DNA of 64,000 nt from Sporomusa sp. KB1 (GCF_007830295.1 NZ_VLKC01000002.1:276785-340784); one strand, 5' to 3'. Numbered from the stretch's first letter, positions 1 to 8,265 are shown. Notes: a model not told the origin generated them from the sequence alone. Numbers and translations: made by a program.

Positions 1-702
1 TGTGAATGGAGCAAGAAAGCCAATCAGCATGTCATACTGGACATGCTGCAAACGGTATCCCGTAAGGGTAGATTATATGCTCAGCAAAAATATGCTGATT
101 TGTTATCTTGCGCCGATGATGCCCAAGTTACTGGCATATCCTTGTCGGCCTATGCCGCCACAATACAATGCTATGCTAGCATTGTGCAATCTTTAGACGC
201 ACAAATTAGTTTACTCGATGACCAGATTAAAGCACTTGCTGAACAGTTACCGGCAATCACTTTCCTAAAAAGCATTCCGGGCATAGGTGATACATTAGCA
301 GCTATCATTTTGGGCGAAATTGGTGATATTGAACGGTTTGCGAACGCTAAGCAATTAGTGGCTTTTAGCGGTATCGACCCTTCGGTTAAACAATCGGGGA
401 ATTTTGTAGGGACAAAGAATAAAGTAACCAAACGGGGATCACCATTTCTCCGACATGCACTCTATATCGCTGCTACGACGTCTATCCGTAAGGAATCTAA
501 AGGTTCGCAGGCTAACTCGGTGATTTATGAGTATTACCAACGGAAAATCGAAACGAAAACCAAGAAACAAGCCTTAGGCGCTGTTATGAACAAGCTACTA
601 CGTATCATATTCTCGGTATTAAAGAATAAGCAGCCATTTCGTTTGATTACCCCTGATCAGCAGGTTGAACTGTATCAAAAACACCTGCAAAAGGCGGCTT
701 AA
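1..702 (+). CDS. IS110-family transposase, 3' part (5' end outside window)
   Basis: The open frame runs from the first base, so the start lies upstream and only about 233 C-terminal residues are seen. The visible part matches the second conserved domain of IS110/IS1111/IS902 transposases (Transposase_20). It has a helix-hairpin-helix-like PGIGDTLAA segment followed by LVAFSGIDPSVKQSG, then GSPFLRHALY. The N-terminal RuvC-like DEDD catalytic half is missing from the window. These enzymes move circular insertion sequences without long terminal inverted repeats, guided by a bridge RNA encoded in one non-coding end. Nothing in the visible part is broken by stops, so it may be intact. It is a separate insertion next to the island and there is no sign it mobilises the island. 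Confidence 0.9.
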   Translation, partial: CEWSKKANQHVILDMLQTVSRKGRLYAQQKYADLLSCADDAQVTGISLSAYAATIQCYASIVQSLDAQISLLDDQIKALAEQLPAITFLKSIPGIGDTLAAIILGEIGDIERFANAKQLVAFSGIDPSVKQSGNFVGTKNKVTKRGSPFLRHALYIAATTSIRKESKGSQANSVIYEYYQRKIETKTKKQALGAVMNKLLRIIFSVLKNKQPFRLITPDQQVELYQKHLQKAA

Positions 703-732
703 CGAAGACGAAAAACAAAACATTACATTATA

Positions 733-764
733 CCTCTATCAATATCGTTCGATATTGATAGAGG
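733..764. repeat. Perfect 15-bp inverted repeat just after the transposase
   Basis: Two 15-base arms are separated by two bases, 31 bases beyond the transposase stop. The following stretch is only moderately T-rich, so this could be a weak terminator or part of the non-coding right end of the insertion sequence. IS110-group elements carry a structured RNA in a non-coding end. Which end it occupies here cannot be decided without the rest of the element. Confidence 0.6.
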
Positions 765-923
765 CTTGTTTGCTATACTTATTTTTCCATAAACAAAAAT
801 TGTAGTTAAGGGCTTGACTTCACTTAGCTGGTCTGCGACAACTTCCCGCGACAACTTATTCTATAAGACACTACCTCCGTCCCTTGCCGTGGCCTCTTGT
901 CTTGGCGATTCTCCATGCCAATA

Positions 924-1118
924 TTATGAAATGACTTCTATACTTTTTCCGCCATACAATACATCTATTCGCTTCAACAACCCCTGATGATATTTCATGA
1001 CCTTTAATAATGCATCTTCCGGTGACTTTGCAAATACTATGACTGAGTTATTCCAGTTAGTTTGCTGTCCGCAATACGCTTCCACTTCACCGTCGCACAC
1101 ATACCAAAAATAATTCAT
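924..1118 (-). CDS. Small protein of unknown function
   Basis: A 64-residue protein with no recognised domain. It begins MNYFWYVCDGEVEAYCG and has two cysteines and several aromatic residues. The ATG at 1118 is preferred over the TTG five codons upstream because a GTAGGGGG ribosome site lies four bases before it. It is transcribed divergently from the controller-like regulator at 1223, with the palindromic operator at 1170-1199 between the two starts, so it may be controlled by that protein (inference). Function unknown. Confidence 0.5.
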   Translation of the reverse strand: MNYFWYVCDGEVEAYCGQQTNWNNSVIVFAKSPEDALLKVMKYHQGLLKRIDVLYGGKSIEVIS

Positions 1119-1169
1119 AGTTCCCCCTACCAACTAATAATTTGATCGGTATATTCATGTCCGCATTTC

Positions 1170-1199
1170 GAATACTATAGTCTGTAGACTAATAGTATT
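1170..1199 (+). promoter_or_regulatory. C-box-like tandem palindromic operator upstream of regulator
   Basis: The sequence has a left half GAATACTATAGTC, a TGTA spacer and a right half GACTAATAGTATT, forming an imperfect 30-base palindrome. This is the layout of the paired C-boxes bound by controller proteins of restriction-modification systems, two half-operators with a TGTA/TGTG-like centre. It ends 23 bases before the regulator ATG and recurs at 8594 before the second copy. Confidence 0.7.
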
Positions 1200-1222
1200 A
1201 CTTAATTTATTCTTTAAATATT

Positions 1223-1441
1223 ATGATTGATAAAAAATACGGACTTACTTTGAAAAAATTAAGAATAGAAAAAGGCCTTAGTCAAGAGGAGCTTGCTGCA
1301 CGAGTCGGACTGCATCGAACGTACATCAGCCAGCTTGAACGTGGCCTTAAGAGTCCGTCACTTCGAACAATCGAAAAAATATGTGGAGAGCTTTGCATTA
1401 GCCTAACCACCTTTATGGTTCATCTTGAGAAAGATGAGTAG
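1223..1441 (+). CDS. Controller-protein-like HTH_3 transcriptional regulator (copy 1)
   Basis: A 72-residue protein consisting of one XRE-type helix-turn-helix at about residues 9-62. The recognition region LSQEELAARVGLHRTYISQLERG is typical, and the LHRTYIS core with the very short length is characteristic of C proteins of restriction-modification systems such as C.PvuII and C.AhdI. No Shine-Dalgarno sequence precedes the ATG; leaderless C mRNAs are known in this family. The paired operator upstream suggests autoregulation. A hairpin terminator follows, then a perfect palindrome of the same half-site. A close relative with the same operator lies at 8645. The restriction genes at 3571-7438 lie between the two copies, but no operator is visible at their promoter, so the functional link is inference. 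Confidence 0.85.
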   Translation: MIDKKYGLTLKKLRIEKGLSQEELAARVGLHRTYISQLERGLKSPSLRTIEKICGELCISLTTFMVHLEKDE

Positions 1442-1471
1442 AAGCCGCAAAATGAGTAGCGGCTTTTATTT
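1442..1471 (+). terminator. Rho-independent terminator after regulator copy 1
   Basis: The AAGCCGC / GCGGCTT stem with a ten-base loop starts one base after the stop codon and runs into a T-rich tail. Confidence 0.7.
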
Positions 1472-1481
1472 AGCCCACATC

Positions 1482-1497
1482 GAATACTATAGTATTC
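1482..1497. promoter_or_regulatory. Perfect palindrome GAATACTATAGTATTC, single operator copy
   Basis: A 16-base perfect palindrome (18 bases with the flanking C/G) built from the outer half-sites of the regulator operator. It lies 40 bases after the regulator stop and past its terminator. The same palindrome follows the second regulator at 8912. No gene start lies close downstream. Confidence 0.6.
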
Positions 1498-2197
1498 GCT
1501 ATATTCATGATAAAAACCTCTTTTTGTAAAAAACAATATGCTCTCGGTTCCAAAAACATTTTTTTCTACTAACAAAAAAAGTACAAGGATTGAGAATTAA
1601 CCAATCAAGATGCATCAAAGAGACAATTCGATCGAATCACTTATAACTCTATTACAACGATATATTAGCACCATTACATAGGCTTATTCTTCGAAGCTAA
1701 TTTAGTCTGACAACCTGTGCGGAAAGCGGGGAGTTATTACAGGCGAATCGAGAAACTGTCCCCATAAGTCTCCGGGAAGTTATAAACAGGATTGCTGGCA
1801 TCATTCTCTCATTTCTCTTGTCTACTCCCCCACCCTTCAGTCGATATTATTTTTAGTTTATAGTCGTGTCAATAACTTCATCCCCTATCCTGCATATTGA
1901 TATGATTGGAACTCTACGTCCCTTTAAAATGGGTTCCTGGTTACGGATTTCCAATCTACATAATCGGACTGATCACCAAATGGGGAACTCAAAAGATTTA
2001 TAATCTCGCTAAAACTGAGGTTAAACAATAACCAAAAACCCGCGAAATTAGAAACTTAGGCAGATTAAAGGCTTGTCGGGTTTCTCTTTGTTGTTTTCTG
2101 CGCCCGTTTGGCACTAATGCACTTTGACCGGCAAAGAAGGATTTTCCAGGATTCCGTATAACTTATTATAGAGCAATAATAGGAGGAGGCGGTCTAA
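1498..2197. other. About 700 bases without a convincing gene
   Basis: The stretch is AT-rich with no long open frame on either strand. The only coding-like piece is a 41-codon frame at 1906-2031 (+), beginning TTG and reading GYGFPIYIIGLITKW in its middle. It looks like the end of a small membrane protein and has no ribosome site, so it may be a gene fragment. A loose AAACCCG / CGGGTTT pair at about 2038-2090 could be a weak terminator. Confidence 0.3.
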
Positions 2198-2935
2198 GTG
2201 CATAAGAAACTACCGCAGTTGCACCGGATGCTGATTATATTGCTAACAGTGTTCATCTCTATGGGGGATCTCGGGTTTAATGCCGCACATGCCGAAGACA
2301 AAGTTATTTTAACAGAAGGAACAGCCAGGGTTGGTGAGGCAGAAACCGAGATTCAGGCAAGACAGCGTGCCTGGCTGGATGCCAAACGGCAGGCTCTGGA
2401 AGAAGCAGGTGTAGTCATTACCAGTATTACAACTGTAAACAACTATCAGTTGGTTGCTGATTGGCTGCAAAGTACTGCCACTGCAAGAGTGCACAGTACA
2501 TTAGTGTCGGAGTCCCGCAGTGTTGAGAATAATATGATTGTATTACGGGTTAAACTGGATTGCCGGGTTAATACCGCAGATATTGCTGCTTTGAACGAAA
2601 CCCTGAGGATATTGACTGAAAGCAAAACTAAACCGGCTACTGATGTTCAAAATACAAAAGATTTGTTATTGCCGGATGGTTCACGGTATACAGGTTCAAT
2701 TCTGAACGGATTGCCAGACGGACGTGGTATAAAACACTTCCCAGACGGTGGCAAATATGATGGAGAATTCCGGCAGGGCTATAGGCAAGGAGCTGGTACT
2801 ATGATCTGGCCAAACAATGATCGCTATGCTGGGCATTGGCTAAGAGATATGCGCTGCGGCCAAGGTGAATTTATTAGTTCGACAGGAGAAACACGGCAGG
2901 GTCGCTGGCTGAATGATGTTTTTTTCGGGGACTGA
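2198..2935 (+). CDS. Exported protein with LPP20/FlgT_N-like domain and MORN repeats
   Basis: A 245-residue protein starting at GTG after AGGAGGAGG. A signal peptide (about residues 1-32, hydrophobic LIILLTVFISMG then AHA) directs export. Residues about 38-125 resemble the FlgT N-terminal/LPP20 fold: an EGTARVG strand, an A-rich helix with ARQRAWLDAKRQALEEAGV, then strands. The C-terminal 90 residues contain about four MORN repeats of the form G.YtG....G.pdG.G. MORN repeats mediate membrane or protein contacts; their role in bacterial exported proteins is poorly defined. The gene lies just outside the distal ssrA-end repeat, so it is probably the ancestral neighbour of ssrA rather than island cargo (inference). 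Confidence 0.75.
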   Translation: MHKKLPQLHRMLIILLTVFISMGDLGFNAAHAEDKVILTEGTARVGEAETEIQARQRAWLDAKRQALEEAGVVITSITTVNNYQLVADWLQSTATARVHSTLVSESRSVENNMIVLRVKLDCRVNTADIAALNETLRILTESKTKPATDVQNTKDLLLPDGSRYTGSILNGLPDGRGIKHFPDGGKYDGEFRQGYRQGAGTMIWPNNDRYAGHWLRDMRCGQGEFISSTGETRQGRWLNDVFFGD

Positions 2936-3023
2936 CGTGTTGGCAGACGCCAGCCGCATTGGCTCTAGCCTGAAAAACGGTTAGCCCAATGTTTTCAGAA
3001 TCCGTTTCCGTAATACAAAACAA

Positions 3024-3048
3024 AAAACCCGCGAAATTCGCGGGTTTT
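3024..3048 (-). terminator. ssrA: Strong hairpin terminator, probably the original ssrA terminator
   Basis: Perfect 12-base arms AAAACCCGCGAA / TTCGCGGGTTTT are followed on the minus strand by a T tract. It lies 16 bases beyond the distal copy of the ssrA 3' end and points the way ssrA is transcribed. It therefore fits the terminator that followed ssrA before insertion of the island. It may also end transcription of the MORN gene on the plus strand. Confidence 0.65.
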
Positions 3049-3063
3049 ACTAATTTCCAAATT

Positions 3064-3077
3064 TTGGTGGAGGCGAG
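3064..3077. repeat. Distal attachment-site repeat: copy of the ssrA 3' end
   Basis: TTGGTGGAGGCGAG is identical to 19528-19541, where its complement is the CTCGCCTCCACCA end of tmRNA. The identity stops sharply on both sides. It marks the far boundary of an island of about 16.5 kb integrated at the 3' end of ssrA. Confidence 0.75.
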
Positions 3078-3113
3078 CCGTACCAGTCCAAATCCACCTT
3101 TTTAGACCAATCG

Positions 3114-3173
3114 TGGTTCTGCGTATCAAGTATAACGGTGCAGAGAAAGGCAATGACCCGCCCTCATTGCCCT
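3114..3173. repeat. Non-coding island repeat, copy C
   Basis: GGTTCTGCGTATCAAGTATA is followed by an inverted repeat GGCAATGA...TCATTGCC. It is similar along most of its length to 17020-17077. It lies within 50 bases of the distal attachment repeat, which suggests an element end or recombinase-binding region. Confidence 0.5.
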
Positions 3174-3238
3174 CATTATTTATAACTTATGTTGCCCTTG
3201 GTCCACTAGACACTAGTATCTCAACGCTAATGCCGTAA

Positions 3239-3520
3239 TTATAAATCCGCAAAGTCAATTTCACCCATTTCTAATATTAGAAAACCTTCCAATATTTCAT
3301 CCATATCGAGCAGGTAACATTGATTAAACTTATGTGATTTTTGTTGATGAACAACCTGCTGATACCTAACATTATTAATCAATTTTTCACTAAAAATAAA
3401 CTTCTGTTGACTATCGATATTTAGATTACTATACTCGTGTAAGCCTTTAACTGCTTTGCCAATAAATTTTTTTAGTTGTGTAGACAACTCATCAAAGTTT
3501 AGTTTGTTTTCCACTTTCAT
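3239..3520 (-). CDS. Small acidic protein of unknown function
   Basis: A 93-residue protein with no recognised domain. The ATG at 3520 is chosen because GGAGGA lies five bases upstream; the TTG further up overlaps that site. The N-terminal half is lysine-rich and helical, and the C-terminal end is acidic and hydrophobic (DMDEILEGFLILEMGEIDFADL split by no obvious motif). It follows the specificity subunit gene on the same strand but is separated from it by a strong terminator, so it probably has its own promoter or depends on readthrough. A role as an accessory or immunity protein of the restriction genes is only a guess. Confidence 0.5.
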   Translation of the reverse strand: MKVENKLNFDELSTQLKKFIGKAVKGLHEYSNLNIDSQQKFIFSEKLINNVRYQQVVHQQKSHKFNQCYLLDMDEILEGFLILEMGEIDFADL

Positions 3521-3533
3521 TGTCTCCTCCAAA

Positions 3534-3563
3534 ATAAAAAATCCTACGGCTAAAACCGTAGGA
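3534..3563 (-). terminator. Terminator after the restriction-modification operon
   Basis: The 8-base arms TCCTACGG / CCGTAGGA with a six-base loop are followed on the minus strand by a T-rich run. It lies just after the stop of the specificity gene. Confidence 0.8.
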
Positions 3564-3570
3564 CCTGAAT

Positions 3571-5031
3571 TTAAGGTAGGTCTAGTTTTTCTATTTTCTT
3601 ATTGCCAATAATACACTCTACACCATGTTTAATCAATGCTTCAATACGTACAATCTCTTGGTTGAGTTGGTAGATGCCAAGTTTGGAATTTCTACTCTTT
3701 TCGTTAGCCATCACCGTATCAATATCATCGTACGTCTTAATTTCTATTAAATCACGCTTTGCTTCATTGTAATACAACTCCACTATACTTTGCTTTAAAT
3801 CTGCCTCAAATTTCGGTATAGGAATGTGTCGGAAGTCAGTTTTATATACTATTGGAACTAAACCAGTAATTTGGGCTGCGTACTGTAATTCAATTCCAAT
3901 CGGCGAAGATAAATAGCAAAGTAGAAATAATTGTTCTGCTCTATCTTTGGAATTGTTAATTATTAATGTATTCTGGTTGCAATACACGTTACTATCTTGG
4001 ACGTAATACGAATACCCCAGGTGACGAACGGCTGATATGATTACACTATTGGGAAGAACTCTTGTTGTTTCGTTTGTAAAGATATATGTTTTATAATCTA
4101 ATCGTCTTTTACTTATGTTCGATGGAGTTATCCATAAAAAATTATACTCACTTGGTTCATCAAAATAAATTCTATAGTCTGGCGTGGTACCTGGACCAAT
4201 ATTCTCTTCATCTATAAAATAGTATCCATTTTCATAACTTGCAATTTTATCGTATAGTAACTTAAATTTGTAATTAGAAAGATTTGTGTCCAACCTTTTA
4301 TTGCCCAGCTTCTTTACATCCTTTATAGAAGGATGTTTGTGATGCAATTCCCCCCTTTTGTCTATTTCGAGACATATTGCACTATCAATGGCACGGTTTT
4401 TATCCCTAACAGCACGTTCTTTATCGAGCAGCATCTGTACTAACATGCTAACGTATTTATAAAGAAGTTTTGGCTTCTCATGATTGCATTTAGTCGGTAT
4501 TGGTATCTTTACTTCTAGTAAATCCCCTCTTTTCGCGTTTTGTTGCGTTCCCCCTTTCGATGTAATCACTTCCAGATATTTAGTGACATACCCAGAAATA
4601 AAGAACGCTGGCACATAGTTTTGAGCATATTTTCTAAAGCGTAACTTAGAAATCCCTCCGTTTAGAATGGCATGGATTTCTTCATCAACGTAAGACATTT
4701 TTCCTAGCGAGGCGTTTCTGCTTACCAAAAAATCGCCCTTTTGGACTACAGTTGGACCATATACTAGTTGGGGAGGGATACTTTCACCATAGTTTTCATC
4801 CACTAGTAACCCCTTCATACACGATATATTTATTAGCTTACTTCCTGTATTGAACACACAGTAGCTACTTACCTCAATTTGGGAACCAACTGCCTCATCT
4901 TCACACAGACTATTCAGGCTAACCAGAGAACTATTAGAAAGCTCCAATATATCGTTGTCTTTTGCCGTAAGAGTCTTCGATTGTTTGTTAACCTTAATAT
5001 TAACTAACCTTGGTGACGTTATAGTAATCAT
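3571..5031 (-). CDS. Restriction-modification specificity (S) subunit, HsdS-like
   Basis: A 486-residue protein from the ATG at 5031, where GAGG precedes by eight bases; an upstream start would overlap the methylase gene and lacks a ribosome site. It has the HsdS layout of two target-recognition halves, each ending in a conserved segment before a helical spacer. The first is KIPIPTKCN... then a helix with QMLLDKERAVRDKNR; the second is FRHIPIPKFEADLKQSIVELY with a long helix. The halves bind two parts of a split DNA site and dock the methylase. It starts 13 bases after the fused nuclease-methylase gene, as in BcgI-like systems. The frame is intact and the composition AT-rich. Confidence 0.8.
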   Translation of the reverse strand: MITITSPRLVNIKVNKQSKTLTAKDNDILELSNSSLVSLNSLCEDEAVGSQIEVSSYCVFNTGSKLINISCMKGLLVDENYGESIPPQLVYGPTVVQKGDFLVSRNASLGKMSYVDEEIHAILNGGISKLRFRKYAQNYVPAFFISGYVTKYLEVITSKGGTQQNAKRGDLLEVKIPIPTKCNHEKPKLLYKYVSMLVQMLLDKERAVRDKNRAIDSAICLEIDKRGELHHKHPSIKDVKKLGNKRLDTNLSNYKFKLLYDKIASYENGYYFIDEENIGPGTTPDYRIYFDEPSEYNFLWITPSNISKRRLDYKTYIFTNETTRVLPNSVIISAVRHLGYSYYVQDSNVYCNQNTLIINNSKDRAEQLFLLCYLSSPIGIELQYAAQITGLVPIVYKTDFRHIPIPKFEADLKQSIVELYYNEAKRDLIEIKTYDDIDTVMANEKSRNSKLGIYQLNQEIVRIEALIKHGVECIIGNKKIEKLDLP

Positions 5032-5044
5032 TAAACTGACCTCG

Positions 5045-7438
5045 TTAATCCATATATTCCTGATATAGCTTACCGAACCACATTGCCCCATTATGAGTTA
5101 AAAATTTATTATATATCGCTGGTTCTTTGACTTTTAACTCTATTAACCAATATTTGAACTCCTTAACCATTGACGTGATTTTCTCATGAATAACGAATTT
5201 AGCTCCAGTCTCTTCATTTTTAAGTTCAAAATTCTTAGAAAAGAATTCTTTTCTATTTTTCCCTTCATACAGTCTGATCTTCTCCTGGATTTCGGGCTCT
5301 TGATATTTAAGGTTTGTAAATACAAATCTCAACTCTTCTTTACTTACTATTTCAGATGGGTTAATGAAATTTAGATTAATGTGTTCGAAAGCCTGACTCA
5401 CCATAAATACGGGATTAAATTTCTTGGCCTTCTTTTTCTTTGAATCGGATTTAGTGTAACCAATCATATCTTCTTCAATTTTTTTTGAAAAATATTCGTA
5501 ATCTGCTCCTTCTGATAGGTACAAATTTCGCTCAAGTTCATCTTTAGGCTTGTATGCAATAATAACAGTTGTTGCAATATCAACATCCGCAAAAGACTTT
5601 TGAGGAAAATCAATAACAGCAACAATTCTTACTTTTGTAAGCAGCCACTCTCTTACGTATATTGTCTCATTCTTCGACATCAGCGAATTAGATAATACTA
5701 TTGCCATCTTTCCGCCTGGCTTGAGACATCGATAAGTATTCTCAAGAAAAATAATTCCTTTGTCAATTTTATTTTTAGTTGTTTCCTCAGATCCGCCCGA
5801 TGCTAGAGAGTACAATTCAACAGGTATTTCGTCTTTTGAATACGCCTGCCCCTCACCAAAAGGTGGGTTAGTCTCAATTACATCAGCCTGAAACACAGGA
5901 ATAGGATTTACTATTTGGGGATGATGATAGACCCAGGTGGTATCATCTTCAGAAAAAGTAAATCCTTCCCCCGTTTCACTATTGAATGGAATGAATTTCT
6001 GTATTCTATTTACCTTTCCCTTATCATCGTCAGATAGCCCCGACAAGTCTAACAATTTAGAATTTGCACTATCCATACAGAAAATATTTGTTGCTTTTGT
6101 ATCTCCGTTAATACTTAGATTCAATTTTCCTAAGTTGGCCGTTTCAGGATTAATTTCACTACCATAAAGACGATGTTCAGCTTGGTCTACCATACTTTTC
6201 CCAAATGCGTTAAGAAAAGACATTGTTAGGAAATCAAAAATTCCGCCCGTTGGGTCATATACTATTTCGTTCGGCTTAGGATTTACCATACCAACTATTG
6301 ATTTCATCATTGGAATTGGTGTAAACCACTGATTTAAATCCGACTTAATATTGTTATCACCAAAATTATTAAATACAGCTTGGTTAAAAGATGTTCCATG
6401 AGCGCCAGACAGATTGAAATACTGGAACGCACGGACAATCTCTTTGATAAATTTGTAGTCGTTATCAGAATACTGAGTAGTAGATTGACCTGCTAACCGT
6501 GCCGCATTTATTAGTTCTGCTTGAAAGCGATCCCTAAAAGTTCGCAAAGTCTCGTTTTCCAAATAATAGAATTTAGTAGTAGGGTAAACACCTATACGCA
6601 AACATTCTTCATCGTACATTTTAAGAGATACAGATTCCGTAATAAGTCGTTGTTGAGTATCGCTAATCCCCTGAATTCCAGTTGTTAGCGCTTTTTGCTT
6701 TAGCAACGTAATTAGATCATTAAACGTTTCATCACTAATAGCCTCAAGCTCCTCGTAGTGTAACTTACTTGGATCTTTCTCAGGTATTTTCTTTTCACCA
6801 GTAACTAAGTTACTCATCACGTCGTATGTTGGGAAAGAGTTGACACTATCCCTCATGGAAAACAAATCATCACTCGATATATCAAAATATCGTTCTAGAC
6901 TTCTAAGTCCCTTCAACTTAAATAGCAATATATCATGTTTGCTATCGAAATAGAAACCAAAGACAATAGGCTCTTCGTTTTTCTTGCGCTGAGCCATTTG
7001 CATCACTGGGAAAATTTGGTTGTAGGCAGCAGATACCATTCCTTTAGTATCTGTATTTTTTTTCCCCTCACCAACCATTAAAATATTACCGAAAATTGCC
7101 CTATCTCTATTATCATTTACATAATTTATGTATTGCTTAAACCAGTTGGAATTTTTAAAAATCACAACATCAGGCTCAATATTCGTTGATCCAACACTGC
7201 CCTTTTTAAATCTAAGTTCTAGACCAATTACTCCAGAGGGAATAGTTTCTGACATAACTAAGCCGTACATCAATCGAGCTCTATACCACTCCTCGTTATA
7301 CTCACCCGCATCATCTCGAACTGGAATATCAAAACTCTGCATTGATTCAATTTTCAATTCTTTTTTATACCACTTATCCGATATTACGGTTAGGTGGGAA
7401 TATTTACGTTCAAATTCAACCATTTTTTGATGAATCAT
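5045..7438 (-). CDS. Fused nuclease/N6-adenine DNA methylase (type IIG, BcgI-A-like)
   Basis: About 797 residues from the ATG at 7438; GAGGAG upstream fits this better than the TTG at 7447. The N-terminal part carries a PD-(D/E)XK-like signature, EPDVVIF near residue 89 then GEGKK near 124, so a nuclease is likely. The middle and C-terminal part is an HsdM-type methylase, with QWFTP near 370, SAM motif I DPTGG near 395 and catalytic motif IV NPPF near 525. The combination with a separate S subunit is the architecture of BcgI-like type IIG/IIB enzymes, in which one complex both cuts and methylates. A methylase with an inactive N-terminal domain cannot be excluded. Likely an anti-phage defence system carried by the ssrA island. 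Confidence 0.8.
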   Translation of the reverse strand: MIHQKMVEFERKYSHLTVISDKWYKKELKIESMQSFDIPVRDDAGEYNEEWYRARLMYGLVMSETIPSGVIGLELRFKKGSVGSTNIEPDVVIFKNSNWFKQYINYVNDNRDRAIFGNILMVGEGKKNTDTKGMVSAAYNQIFPVMQMAQRKKNEEPIVFGFYFDSKHDILLFKLKGLRSLERYFDISSDDLFSMRDSVNSFPTYDVMSNLVTGEKKIPEKDPSKLHYEELEAISDETFNDLITLLKQKALTTGIQGISDTQQRLITESVSLKMYDEECLRIGVYPTTKFYYLENETLRTFRDRFQAELINAARLAGQSTTQYSDNDYKFIKEIVRAFQYFNLSGAHGTSFNQAVFNNFGDNNIKSDLNQWFTPIPMMKSIVGMVNPKPNEIVYDPTGGIFDFLTMSFLNAFGKSMVDQAEHRLYGSEINPETANLGKLNLSINGDTKATNIFCMDSANSKLLDLSGLSDDDKGKVNRIQKFIPFNSETGEGFTFSEDDTTWVYHHPQIVNPIPVFQADVIETNPPFGEGQAYSKDEIPVELYSLASGGSEETTKNKIDKGIIFLENTYRCLKPGGKMAIVLSNSLMSKNETIYVREWLLTKVRIVAVIDFPQKSFADVDIATTVIIAYKPKDELERNLYLSEGADYEYFSKKIEEDMIGYTKSDSKKKKAKKFNPVFMVSQAFEHINLNFINPSEIVSKEELRFVFTNLKYQEPEIQEKIRLYEGKNRKEFFSKNFELKNEETGAKFVIHEKITSMVKEFKYWLIELKVKEPAIYNKFLTHNGAMWFGKLYQEYMD

Positions 7439-7447
7439 ATTAAGCAA

Positions 7448-7765
7448 CTCTCCTCATTTTGGTTCGCGTTCTTTCCTTCTAGAGATTACCACACCACAGT
7501 TTATTTTGCCACTACTTTTCTTATTTGGTATCGTTAATTATTTTGTAAAATTACTCTACTCTTCTTATTTGTATAATATTCCCTCAGAAGTAGGTCACTA
7601 GTTGAATAAAAGAAAAGTGCCCGCTCAAACATATTGAATGTGTTTAATTTTTTTGAAAAATACTTTCGATATATAGCCAAGGAGAGCTCTCCTCCTGAAT
7701 TACCAAATTTAGATTGATATAATGAACATTTTAGAACTTAATTTTACTTGTTCCCGAGTAGGAAA
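7448..7765. other. AT-rich intergenic region upstream of the restriction operon
   Basis: No gene is seen. It must hold the promoter of the nuclease-methylase gene. The controller-type half-site ACTATAGT is not present here. Several AT tracts resemble -10 elements but none stands out. Confidence 0.4.
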
Positions 7766-7798
7766 AAGACCCATCAACCGCATTGGCTGATGGGTCTT
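7766..7798 (-). terminator. Terminator after the small envelope-protein pair
   Basis: The 11-base arms AAGACCCATCA / TGATGGGTCTT with an 11-base loop are followed on the minus strand by a short T run. It lies 20 bases beyond the stop of the 7818 gene. Confidence 0.75.
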
Positions 7799-7817
7799 TG
7801 TAGTACCTCTTATTTTT

Positions 7818-8231
7818 CTACTCTGTTACTAGCTGCAATACTACCTTGTTAGGTATGTACCTTTCGCATTCGACCTGCACCCTAAAAACCTGCCATAGCA
7901 GAGTCCCGTCATCATTAAAAATTAAGTATGCCCACCCTTGGGCATTGCTGTACCCGCTTTGCCAGCGCACGATGTACTCGTTCGGCTTGTCCTCGCTGGC
8001 ACCCTCAATCGAAATTTTGTCCCTGGAATCGTCAATACGGCTTCCATGCCTAGCCCACCCCGTATGCTGTCCCCACACTTTGTTACCCTCACGCAAAAGG
8101 GTCATAGAAAATCCGCTTCCCTGCTGCTCGTTTTTGTAAACCCATTCACTGACGGCAGGCTCGGCAAATGCCGCTACGGATTGCAAAACAAGCAGAACTC
8201 CAATCAGTACTGCCATGCCTAATTTTCTCAT
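7818..8231 (-). CDS. Small exported protein of unknown function
   Basis: A 137-residue protein with a clear signal peptide (MRKLGMAVLIGVLLVLQS then AFA at about residue 23). The mature part of about 114 residues is rich in tryptophan, tyrosine and glycine and looks like a small beta-rich domain. No family was recognised. GGGAGCG lies six bases before the ATG. The gene follows the 53-residue membrane protein gene at 8266 by 34 bases on the same strand, and a terminator closes the pair, so the two probably form an operon. Confidence 0.7.
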   Translation of the reverse strand: MRKLGMAVLIGVLLVLQSVAAFAEPAVSEWVYKNEQQGSGFSMTLLREGNKVWGQHTGWARHGSRIDDSRDKISIEGASEDKPNEYIVRWQSGYSNAQGWAYLIFNDDGTLLWQVFRVQVECERYIPNKVVLQLVTE

Positions 8232-8265
8232 GTCACACGCTCCCTAGGTTGTACTAAAATAGTCC

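Noticed and set aside
1690..1800. Riboswitch-like G-rich segment upstream of the MORN gene
   Set aside because: Some GGGGAG and GAAACTG blocks recall cobalamin or molybdenum motifs, but the conserved cores are absent.
5032..5091. Longer start for the specificity subunit overlapping the methylase gene
   Set aside because: No ribosome site before the upstream start; GAGG fits the ATG at 5031.
7448..7765. Controller-type operator upstream of the restriction operon
   Set aside because: Searched by eye for ACTATAGT and GACT-AGTC arrangements; none found, so direct control by the two regulators is not claimed.
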